Shown here: piece by piece, positions 56,262 through 64,000 of the stretch | Numbering within the stretch: position 1 is the stretch's first letter | Layout: the number at the start of each line of letters is the position of its first letter | Assembly (NCBI RefSeq): GCF_900117415.1 | Contig: NZ_FPEI01000006.1 | Location: 186,001 to 250,000 of the forward strand | Reading direction: 5' to 3' | DNA from: Hyphomicrobium sp. CS1BSMeth3 | GTDB lineage: Bacteria; Pseudomonadota; Alphaproteobacteria; Rhizobiales; Hyphomicrobiaceae | DNA length: 64,000 nt | Notes under the pieces: generated by a model | Database searches by the model: none | Told to the model about the DNA's origin: nothing | The model's input: only the letters and a program-made list of their open reading frames with translations | Made by a program: the position numbers and the translations under genes

Positions 56262-58355
56262 TCAGCGTTCCTCCCGCACGACCACCGCATCGACGATGGC
56301 ATAGCCTTCGGCGCCGACGATGAGCGGGTTGATGTCGAGGCTCACAATGCGCGGGCTCGACTTCACGACGAGATCGCCGACGGCGACGGCAGCCTTCGCG
56401 ATGGCCGCCACATCCGCCGCCGCTTCCCCGCGCGTTCCCGCGAGCACGGGCCAGCAGCGCAGCGAACGCAGCGCCGCGAGCGCATCGTCGATCGTGAAGG
56501 GCGGCAGCAGCAGACGCACATCCGGCATGGCCTCGACGTACTTGCCGCCATCGCCGAGCACCACCACGGGACCGAAGACGGCATCGCGATGCGCGCCGAT
56601 CATCAGCTCGCGCAAGCCCCGCACCATGCGCGCAACGATCACGCCGTCGAACGTCGCGCCGGCTTTCGCAATAGCCTGCTCCATGTCGCGGAAGGCCGCG
56701 CGCACGGCATCCTCGTTGTCGAGGCCGAGACGCACGAGGCCGTGCTCGCTCTTGTGCGGGAGATCCGCCGAGCAGCCCTTGACGGCGACCGGGCCGCCGA
56801 GATTGCGCCACGCGGTCGCGGCTTGTGCCGCCGTGCGGCAGAGGTGATGCGGCACGACATCGAGACCCGCACGCGCGAGCACGTCGAGGCTCTCGGCTTC
56901 ATTGAGCACGCGGCCTTCGAGAGTACCGCCATCCTTCGGGCGCGCCCATTCCGGCGCCGGACGCGCCTTCGCCCGCGCGATGAGCGCGTCATGATCAATG
57001 AGGCGCGTCATGGCGGCAATGGCGTCCGCTTCGAGCGGAAATGTCGGCACGCCCGCGCCCTTGAACACGTCCGCAACCGACTTCTGCCAGGCCGAGACGA
57101 CGACCGGCGTTCCCGTCGCATCGGCAAAGGCGGCCGTATCGCGCGCGAAGGTCGGAACGTCATAGCCCTGGCCCGCAATGGGGAAGCCGATCATGAAATT
57201 GTCGGCCGCGTTCTCGTTCGCGAGCACCGGCAGGATGTCCGAGAGCAGGCGATTGTTCTGCAGGAGCGCGGCCGTGAGGTCGATCGGGTTGGCCGCCGAA
57301 GCAAAGACGGGGAGGATCGCGTCGAGCTTCTGGCGCACAGGCCCTTCGAGGCGCACCATTTCGAGCCCGGCGAAGGTCGCTTCGTCCGCGCTCATGACGC
57401 CGGTCGCGCCCGAGCCGGAGATGGTGACGAGGCGCCGCCCCTTGGGCGTCCAGCCCTTGAGATAGATCTGCGCCGCTGCCACCAGCTCGCCGATATTGCG
57501 CGCGCGCCAGATGCCGACGCGCTCCAGCGCCGCATCGACGACGCGATCCTCATTGGCGAGCGCGCCCGTGTGCGAGAGCGCCGCGCGCTGCCCGGCCTCG
57601 GTGCGCCCCGCCTTCAGCGCCACGACATAAACGCCACGCGCGTGCGCGATTCTTCCGAGCGCTTCGAGCTGATCGGGGCGTGGGATGCTTTCGATATAGA
57701 GGAGCAGCAGCTTGATGGCCGGATCGCTCGCTGCGGCGGCAGCCATCTCGAGCACGGAAACATCCGCGTCATTGCCCGTTGCGAGCGAGTAGCGCACGCC
57801 GAGACCCTGCTCGAAGAGCAAGCCGACCGGCACCGCACTCATGGCGCCGCTCTGGCTGACGACCGCGATCGGGCCGTCAACCGGCTCGGACTCCGACCAC
57901 ATGGTCGAGAAGCTCGTCACCGCGCCATTGCCGAAGTTCGCGAGGCCCTGCGTGTTCGGCCCGACCATGCGCATGCCCGCGGCGCGCGCGGCGGCGACCA
58001 TGCGCGCTTCCTTGGCTTTGCCCTCGGGATCGGACGTCTCGCCGAAGCCCGAGGTCATGCACACGAGGCCCTTCACGCCCTTTTTCGCGCAAGCCTCGAC
58101 CGCCGCGACGGCGTTGTCACCGGGCACCGCGACGACGACCGTATCCGGCACCTCGGGAAGATCATCGAGGCTCGGAATGCTTTTGAAGCCCTGCACCTCG
58201 GGTCGCGTCGGATTGATCGCCCACACCGGCCCCTTGAATCCGAAGCGCTTGAGGTACGCCAGCGGCCGCCCGCCGATCTTGTTCGGGTTCTCCGACGCGC
58301 CGAGCACGGCGATGGAGCGCGGGGCGAGCAGCGGCTTCAGGCTTTCGATCGACAT
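56262..58355 (-). CDS. ADP-forming acyl-CoA synthetase (acetate--CoA ligase family)
   Basis: A 697-residue fusion of the alpha and beta parts of NDP-forming acyl-CoA synthetases. The CoA-binding domain opens with PRSIAVLGASENPNKIGGRP; the phosphohistidine is probably His262 in AALSHTGALANED; the ATP-grasp half follows from about residue 470 with PVAVKGCSADLPHKSE and SLDINPLIVG. It makes or uses an acyl-CoA at the cost or gain of ATP. It is the last gene of a four-gene operon with DUF35, thiolase-like and cyclase genes. Confidence 0.88.
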   Translation of the reverse strand: MSIESLKPLLAPRSIAVLGASENPNKIGGRPLAYLKRFGFKGPVWAINPTRPEVQGFKSIPSLDDLPEVPDTVVVAVPGDNAVAAVEACAKKGVKGLVCMTSGFGETSDPEGKAKEARMVAAARAAGMRMVGPNTQGLANFGNGAVTSFSTMWSESEPVDGPIAVVSQSGAMSAVPVGLLFEQGLGVRYSLATGNDADVSVLEMAAAAASDPAIKLLLLYIESIPRPDQLEALGRIAHARGVYVVALKAGRTEAGQRAALSHTGALANEDRVVDAALERVGIWRARNIGELVAAAQIYLKGWTPKGRRLVTISGSGATGVMSADEATFAGLEMVRLEGPVRQKLDAILPVFASAANPIDLTAALLQNNRLLSDILPVLANENAADNFMIGFPIAGQGYDVPTFARDTAAFADATGTPVVVSAWQKSVADVFKGAGVPTFPLEADAIAAMTRLIDHDALIARAKARPAPEWARPKDGGTLEGRVLNEAESLDVLARAGLDVVPHHLCRTAAQAATAWRNLGGPVAVKGCSADLPHKSEHGLVRLGLDNEDAVRAAFRDMEQAIAKAGATFDGVIVARMVRGLRELMIGAHRDAVFGPVVVLGDGGKYVEAMPDVRLLLPPFTIDDALAALRSLRCWPVLAGTRGEAAADVAAIAKAAVAVGDLVVKSSPRIVSLDINPLIVGAEGYAIVDAVVVREER

Positions 58356-58364
58356 GAGAGGACC

Positions 58365-58691
58365 TCAGGCGCGCTTGAAGAAGGGAATGGGACGACCGGC
58401 GAGTTCGACGATACTCCCGGCAACGCGATCGCCGATGGCGAGGCCGGGTTCGCCGTGCGCCATGAGGCGGAAGCCTTCCTCGGCATCGACCATCACGAGC
58501 GTGTAGGGCGCGAGTGCTTTCATGTCGGGCGTCGGCGCGCGATCGACGATCGTCACGGCGTGCACGACACCCGCACCGGACGCACGCGACGTCACAGGCT
58601 CGCGTGCGCCGCACTTCGGGCAGAAGCTGCGCACGAAGTACCAGACATGTCCGCAGGGGGCGCAACGCTGATAGCTGATCGCCTCGCTCAT
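58365..58691 (-). CDS. Zn-ribbon / OB-fold protein (DUF35 type)
   Basis: A 108-residue protein with a rubredoxin-like zinc ribbon (CAPCGHVWYFVRSFCPKCG) and an OB-fold behind it (VVHAVTIVDRAP, YTLVMVDAEEG). DUF35 proteins bind CoA esters and form complexes with thiolase-fold partners. The start ATG overlaps the stop of the thiolase-like gene (ATGA on the minus strand), so the partners are coupled. Confidence 0.88.
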   Translation of the reverse strand: MSEAISYQRCAPCGHVWYFVRSFCPKCGAREPVTSRASGAGVVHAVTIVDRAPTPDMKALAPYTLVMVDAEEGFRLMAHGEPGLAIGDRVAGSIVELAGRPIPFFKRA

Positions 58692-59833
58692 CCTTGACGC
58701 TCCATGATCAGGCTGACGTGCGAGGACATCACACCGCCATCGCCGTGCAGGAAGGCGAGGCCCGCATCTGCAACCTGACGGCTCTCCGCGCGTCCCGTCA
58801 TCTGGAGCTGTGTCTCGACGAGATGAGCGAGCGCACCGGCAACGCCGCAATGGCCGTAGCTCATGAGACCGCCGTGCGTGTTCAGCGGTTTTGCACCCGT
58901 GCGCGAGAAGTAGCCATCGCGTGCCAGCTTGCACGCCTCACCGCGCCGCGCGAGGCCCAATTCCTCGAGCAGGATCGCGAGCGTGATCGTGAAGCTGTCG
59001 TAGATGGCGAGATAGTCGGCATCTGTCGTCGTGAGCTTGCGCCCCGTCGCGGCAATGGCGCGATCCATGGAGAGCCGTGCGCCGAATTCCGTCAGGCTCG
59101 GTGCCTCGCTGATGTGCTGGTGCGTGTGCGCCTGTCCGGCGCCGATGATGCGGACAGCGGCAGTGCCCGTCCGCTCGCGGCTGACGACGAACGCAACGGC
59201 ACCATCCGCCGTCGCGCAGCAGTCGAGCAGCTTCAGCGGCCGTGCGATCGGCTTCGAGGCGAGCACATCGCCAACCGTGATCGGCTCCCTGAACTGCGCC
59301 CCCGGATGCGTCGCAGCGTTCGTGCGCATGAGCACGGCAAACTCGGCGAGATCGGCCTCGCTCACATCATGCTCGTGCATGTAGCGGTTGGCGACGAGAC
59401 CGTAATAGGCCGGAATGGTCGGCCCGAGCGGCACCTCGTGCACCGGATGGCCGACCTGCGCCAAGGTCTCGACGACCTTGTCGCGGCCGCCCGGCGCCGA
59501 GAGGCGGTTCTCGCCCGCGACGACGAGCACATGCCTGAGGCGCCCGGCCGCGACCAGCTCGTGCGCGAGCATGGCCATGGCAAATCCTGTCGCACCGCCG
59601 ACCTGCAACCCATGCGCATAAGCCGGGCTCAGGCCGAAGTGCTCGCAGAACACTGTCGCCAGCATGATGTGCGGCATGGTCGTGGCGTAGCCCGTGAGCA
59701 CGCCGTCGATGTCGCCGCGCTTCAGGCCGGCATCGTCGAGCGCCAGCGCCGCCGCCTCGCTCATGAGGTCGAGCGTGTTCTTGCCCTCATGTCGCCCGAA
59801 CGGCAGCAGGCCGACGCCAGTTATCCAACTCAT
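58688..59833 (-). CDS. Thiolase-fold protein, probably without the nucleophilic cysteine
   Basis: A 381-residue protein of the SCP2-thiolase group. The segment that carries the nucleophilic Cys in true thiolases reads LQVGGATGFAMAMLAHE, with glycine in its place, while the C-terminal NTHGGLMSYGHCGVAG is kept. Such proteins with a DUF35 partner include the Ltp2 aldolase of steroid side-chain degradation and the thiolase/HMG-CoA synthase complex of archaea. Here the partner is encoded with overlap. A carbon-carbon lyase role is possible but not proven. Confidence 0.85.
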   Translation of the reverse strand: MSWITGVGLLPFGRHEGKNTLDLMSEAAALALDDAGLKRGDIDGVLTGYATTMPHIMLATVFCEHFGLSPAYAHGLQVGGATGFAMAMLAHELVAAGRLRHVLVVAGENRLSAPGGRDKVVETLAQVGHPVHEVPLGPTIPAYYGLVANRYMHEHDVSEADLAEFAVLMRTNAATHPGAQFREPITVGDVLASKPIARPLKLLDCCATADGAVAFVVSRERTGTAAVRIIGAGQAHTHQHISEAPSLTEFGARLSMDRAIAATGRKLTTTDADYLAIYDSFTITLAILLEELGLARRGEACKLARDGYFSRTGAKPLNTHGGLMSYGHCGVAGALAHLVETQLQMTGRAESRQVADAGLAFLHGDGGVMSSHVSLIMERQG

Positions 59834-59857
59834 GGGACCCAGCTCATGTGAGCCGGC

Positions 59858-60919
59858 TCAGACCGTAGCGATCGCGTTCGCGGGCGAGCCGACCGCACCC
59901 GGCAGATTGAGCGGCGGCGCCGTCATCAGGAAGCGGCTGCGGTTGTTCGCGCGCAGCCAGTCGGCAAGCTCGGAAAGCCGCCAGATCTCGCCGAGATTGA
60001 CGCCGGTCTTGAAGAGGCAGTGCTGGTGCAGCGGGAGCGCCGCGCACTGGCCGGGCTTCAGCGGCGCATTGTGTACCTCGACGGCGTAGTTGTCCGAGAT
60101 GAGCGCGACGAGCTTCGACTCCGTGATCCACTGATGGAGCTTCGTATCGCTGCCATCGAGGCCCGTGCAGGTGTTGTGCATGGCCTCATGCGTGGGCTTG
60201 CCCTTCTGCTCGAAGATGACCTCGTCGAAGCCTGTTCTGAGGCACACGAAGTCACCCGGCTCGACCTTGATGCCGTCGGCGGCCATCACGCGCATGAGAT
60301 CGTCGTACGTCACTGCGTGCTTGCGCCGGCCGAAGTGGGCTTGCAGGTCGATCATCACGCCGCGGCCCTGCAGGCATTTCTCGGCGAGGTTCTCGACGCC
60401 GAGCTTTTTCGCTGCGGACGTGGCCTTGGCCTCGACGAACGTGCCCGGAATGCTGCCCGCTTCCTTCGGGTCGGTCGGCCCGAACATGTCGGTGTCGCCG
60501 CGAAAGCCGTTGTAGAACACGGGCTCGGCAACGCCGTCACCGTCGGCGTCGAACAGCGAGCCGACATGCGCGAGCGTATCCCACTGGCTCGAGTACTGCA
60601 GGTGCAGCAGGACCATGTCGTCGTTGATGACGTCCGTGAGGCCCGCCTGGTCGTACTCCGTGCGATAGAGCCAGTTCGGCCGATCGCTGCGCACGGTCGG
60701 CCTCAGCAGCGGCGGGTGACGGCGCGGGTTCAGCACATTGCCGCCCGGCAGATCCAGTGGCATGGAGAGACAGAACGAGCGCCCCGCCTTGACCTCGGCA
60801 ACGGCCTGCTTCGTGCGCTCGGCATTGAGCTCGTTCATGCGCCCGAGCTGGTCATCGGGGCCATAATCCCCCCAGGTCGAGTTCTCGGGCCGCTGCTTCC
60901 AGCGCTCGCTTTTGGCCAT
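59858..60919 (-). CDS. Cyclase family protein (putative metal-dependent hydrolase)
   Basis: A 353-residue protein of the cyclase / kynurenine formamidase-like superfamily. The metal motif, usually HGTHxDxPxH, appears in the QWDTLAH variant found in the larger fungal- and proteobacterial-type members (LQYSSQWDTLAHVGSLFD). GDFVCLRTGF and DGSDTKLHQW are further matches. It probably opens an amide, lactone or cyclic compound. It is the first gene of the four-gene operon. Confidence 0.85.
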   Translation of the reverse strand: MAKSERWKQRPENSTWGDYGPDDQLGRMNELNAERTKQAVAEVKAGRSFCLSMPLDLPGGNVLNPRRHPPLLRPTVRSDRPNWLYRTEYDQAGLTDVINDDMVLLHLQYSSQWDTLAHVGSLFDADGDGVAEPVFYNGFRGDTDMFGPTDPKEAGSIPGTFVEAKATSAAKKLGVENLAEKCLQGRGVMIDLQAHFGRRKHAVTYDDLMRVMAADGIKVEPGDFVCLRTGFDEVIFEQKGKPTHEAMHNTCTGLDGSDTKLHQWITESKLVALISDNYAVEVHNAPLKPGQCAALPLHQHCLFKTGVNLGEIWRLSELADWLRANNRSRFLMTAPPLNLPGAVGSPANAIATV

Positions 60920-61043
60920 GGGCTTCCTCCGGTGCGGCGCTCTGCTGCAGGCGGCGCGTTATCTCCGCCGGCGGTCGTCCGCCGGTCGCGCCATCAGGAT
61001 ACGTGCGCCGCGCACGCTGGCAAGCCGCGATTGAGCGCCCCAG

Positions 61044-61487
61044 CTATACGCCGCGCCAGACCAGCACCGGCGTGGTCGTGTGGGTGAGCACCTTTTTGGT
61101 CTCGCTGCCGAGCAGGATGCCGGCAATGCCCCGCCGGCCGTGCGAGGACATGAGAATGAGGTCGGCCTTCTGCTCCTTGGCCGTCTCGATGATCGCCTGC
61201 CAGGGATGGGCGTGCTCCACCTGGAAGGTGCTCACAAGCACATTCGCGTCCTGCGCCACGCGCTTCACGCGGTCGAGCACCACGGTGGCGTTGATGGACG
61301 CGCGCTTGGTGTACTCGTCACCGACCAGGAAGGAGGCCAGCCCGCCGAGCGCGACCGTCTCGTAGGGGGCGGTGACGTGGAGCGCCGTGATGCGTGCGCC
61401 GATGGCCTTGGCGAGCCTCACGGTATAGGGCACCGAGCCCATCCCGAACTCGGAGCCGTCGACCGCCAGGAGAATGTTCTTGTACAT
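61044..61487 (-). CDS. Universal stress protein UspA family
   Basis: A 147-residue single-domain Usp. It starts MYKNILLAVDGSEFG and has the ATP-binding pattern DLILMSSHGRRGIAGILLGS near the C-terminus (G-2x-G-9x-G type) followed by SETKKVLTHTTTPVLV. ATP-binding Usps act in stress survival. GGGAGG lies directly ahead of the ATG. It stands alone. Confidence 0.92.
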   Translation of the reverse strand: MYKNILLAVDGSEFGMGSVPYTVRLAKAIGARITALHVTAPYETVALGGLASFLVGDEYTKRASINATVVLDRVKRVAQDANVLVSTFQVEHAHPWQAIIETAKEQKADLILMSSHGRRGIAGILLGSETKKVLTHTTTPVLVWRGV

Positions 61488-61676
61488 GGGACCTCCCGAC
61501 ATCTTTTGCGGGGCCGCCCCGTCGGCGGCTTGGCCGCGCGCATGCCCCACGATGCTCTTTGCGCAGGGCACGGCGCTTTGCGGCGGATCAAGTCGGGTGC
61601 GGTCCGGGTGTAGGGGGCAGGCGATGTTTGGCGTCAGGGGCGGAAGCAGCTAGTGTGGCGCCGAATTTCGGACCGG

Positions 61677-62789
<1,113 letters not shown>

Positions 62790-62795
62790 CTGAGG

Positions 62796-62840
62796 CCGAA
62801 TACCTAGGCCCCGAATACCCAGGCCAGAATACCCAGGAAG
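62796..62840 (+). repeat. Three tandem 15-base units before the acyl-CoA dehydrogenase gene
   Basis: CCGAATACCTAGGCC, CCGAATACCCAGGCC and AGAATACCCAGGAAG follow one another without gap. The third unit runs into the ribosome-binding site (AGGAAGGAAG) of the next gene, so unit number could alter the spacing to the upstream stop but not to the start codon. Confidence 0.75.
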
Positions 62841-62847
62841 GAAGCCC

Positions 62848-64000
62848 ATGGATTTCACTATTCCGAAGCCGCTCGAGGAACTGCGCGACCGCGTGTCCGC
62901 CTTCGTGCGCGAGAAGATCATTCCCTTCGAGAAGGATCCGCGCTGGGGCCATCACGGCATCCCGGAGGATCTGCGCCGCGATCTCAACAATGCGGCCAAG
63001 GAGGCGGGCCTCCTCGGCGTCAACAGCCCCGAGGAGTTCGGCGGCAAGGGATTCTCGCACTTCGAGCAGGCCGTGGTCTTCGAGGCGGCCGGCTACTCCA
63101 TCCTCGGGCCGATCGCGCTGCACTTCCATGCCCCCGACGAGGGCAACATCCACATGCTCGACGTCATCGCGACGCCGGCACAGCGCAAGAAGTATCTCTC
63201 GCGCCTCGCGACGGGCGAAGTGCGGTCATGCTTCGCGATGACCGAGCCCGATGGCGGCGCTGGCGCCGATCCGCTGCTCCTCAAGACCCGCGCCGTACCG
63301 GACGGCAACGGCTACGTCATCAATGGCCGCAAGTGGCTCATCACGGGCGCCGAGGGTGCCGCTTTCGCCATCATCATGGCGCGCACCGGCGACGGGCCGG
63401 CCGACTGCACCATGTTCCTCACCGAGCTGCCGAACCCGGCCTTCAAGATCAGCCGCGTGCTCGGGACGATGGACACGAGCTTCATGGGCGGCCACGCCGT
63501 CATCGACATCGAGAACCTGCGCGTGACGGGCGAGGATATTCTCGGCGAGGTCGGGCAGGGCTTCAAATATGCGCAGGTGCGCCTGGCGCCCGCGCGTCTT
63601 ACGCACTGCATGCGCTGGCTTGGCTCGGCGATCCGGGCGCATGACATCGCGACAGCCTACGCGCGCGAGCGCACCTCCTTCGGCAAGCCGCTCGGCGATC
63701 ACCAGGGCGTGTCGTTCATGCTCGCCGACAACGCGCTCGACATCCACACGAGCCGCCTCGCCATCTGGCACACGGCATGGCTGCTCGATCAGGGCGACAA
63801 GGCATCGACCGCGAGCTCGATGGCCAAGGTGATCTGCTCGGAGGCAATTTTCCGCGTCGTCGACCGCTCGCTGCAGATCCTCGGCGGCATGGGCGTCACC
63901 TCGGACACCGTCGTCGAGCGCATCTTCCGCGACGTGCGCGCCTTCCGCATCTACGACGGTCCGTCGGAGGTGCACCGGCACTCGCTCGGCCGCCGCATCG
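62848..64000 (+). CDS. Acyl-CoA dehydrogenase, ACAD10/11-like, cut by the window end
   Basis: 384 codons are visible from the ATG at 62848 and the frame is open at the window edge; family members have about 400-410 residues, so little is missing. It has CFAMTEPDGGAGADP, NGRKWLITGA, and a C-terminal LQILGGMGVTSDTVVERIFRD and IYDGPSEVHRHSLGRR. AGGAAGG lies upstream. The pairing with the preceding kinase matches ACAD10/ACAD11 and the Lva-type route, in which a phosphorylated 4-hydroxyacyl-CoA is the dehydrogenase-family substrate. Confidence 0.88.
   Translation, partial: MDFTIPKPLEELRDRVSAFVREKIIPFEKDPRWGHHGIPEDLRRDLNNAAKEAGLLGVNSPEEFGGKGFSHFEQAVVFEAAGYSILGPIALHFHAPDEGNIHMLDVIATPAQRKKYLSRLATGEVRSCFAMTEPDGGAGADPLLLKTRAVPDGNGYVINGRKWLITGAEGAAFAIIMARTGDGPADCTMFLTELPNPAFKISRVLGTMDTSFMGGHAVIDIENLRVTGEDILGEVGQGFKYAQVRLAPARLTHCMRWLGSAIRAHDIATAYARERTSFGKPLGDHQGVSFMLADNALDIHTSRLAIWHTAWLLDQGDKASTASSMAKVICSEAIFRVVDRSLQILGGMGVTSDTVVERIFRDVRAFRIYDGPSEVHRHSLGRRI

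Noticed and set aside
55953-58697. A very long open frame of 914 codons on the plus strand opposite the acyl-CoA synthetase gene.
   Set aside because: Its translation is dominated by Arg, His, Asp and Ala in the pattern typical of the antisense of GC-rich genes, and the minus strand has a full set of enzyme motifs.

Overview
The window is GC-rich DNA (low GC only in one 10-kb block) from an alphaproteobacterium, most likely a soil or water member of the Hyphomicrobiales. This rests on the ugp, leuC, trmD, nnrU and ribosomal proteins, the many acyl-CoA dehydrogenases and NMT1-type ABC transporters, and the Sec-containing FdnGHI formate dehydrogenase. The genus cannot be named from the sequence alone.

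Left part (1-10.7 kb): end of a ugp glycerol-3-phosphate ABC operon (ugpA', ugpE, ugpC); an SDR / APH-type kinase / DUF6285 / NTF2-like set resembling the 4-hydroxyacyl-CoA kinase genes of levulinate catabolism; a dipeptide epimerase broken by one frameshift plus a CitE-type CoA lyase; a TauE/SafE exporter; an aldehyde dehydrogenase.

Housekeeping part (10.8-23.6 kb): trmD-nnrU-DUF599, a sulfatase-like hydrolase, the alpha-operon genes rpsM-rpsK-rpoA-rplQ lying next to rplS rather than behind secY-adk, then der, a DUF3597 gene, a medium-chain dehydrogenase and leuC.

Catabolic part (23.8-37.7 kb): a pimA-pimC-pimD-like set (CoA ligase plus two unlike acyl-CoA dehydrogenases), a lipoprotein, kptA, bioY, a secreted matrixin-type protease, a class V aminotransferase-fold enzyme, and an ABC importer operon (binding protein, two permeases, ATPase) ending in a short MetE-like methyltransferase.

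Formate dehydrogenase (37.8-43.5 kb): fdnG with an in-frame UGA read as selenocysteine and a SECIS-like hairpin behind it, then fdnH, fdnI and fdhE.

Glycan island (43.5-54.5 kb): base composition drops sharply. The block opens with a decayed ABC-transporter fragment directly after the fdhE stop and closes with a decayed tyrosine recombinase beside the 3' end of tRNA-Asn. In between are a GT4 glycosyltransferase, a complete GDP-D-glycero-alpha-D-manno-heptose pathway (gmhA, an hddC-gmhB fusion, hddA), a pyruvyltransferase-like protein, a 971-residue three-domain glycosyltransferase and a TylF-like methyltransferase. It looks like an acquired locus for a heptose-containing surface glycan.

Right end (54.5-64 kb): an exported protein of unknown function; a minus-strand operon of cyclase-family protein, thiolase-like protein, DUF35 protein and ADP-forming acyl-CoA synthetase; a UspA protein; and an APH-type kinase followed by an acyl-CoA dehydrogenase that runs off the window.

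A family of composite, hairpin-rich repeats fills the long gene-free gaps (2.2-3.1, 5.8-6.2, 14.6-15.1, 29.4-29.6 and 55.8-56.3 kb), mostly where genes converge.
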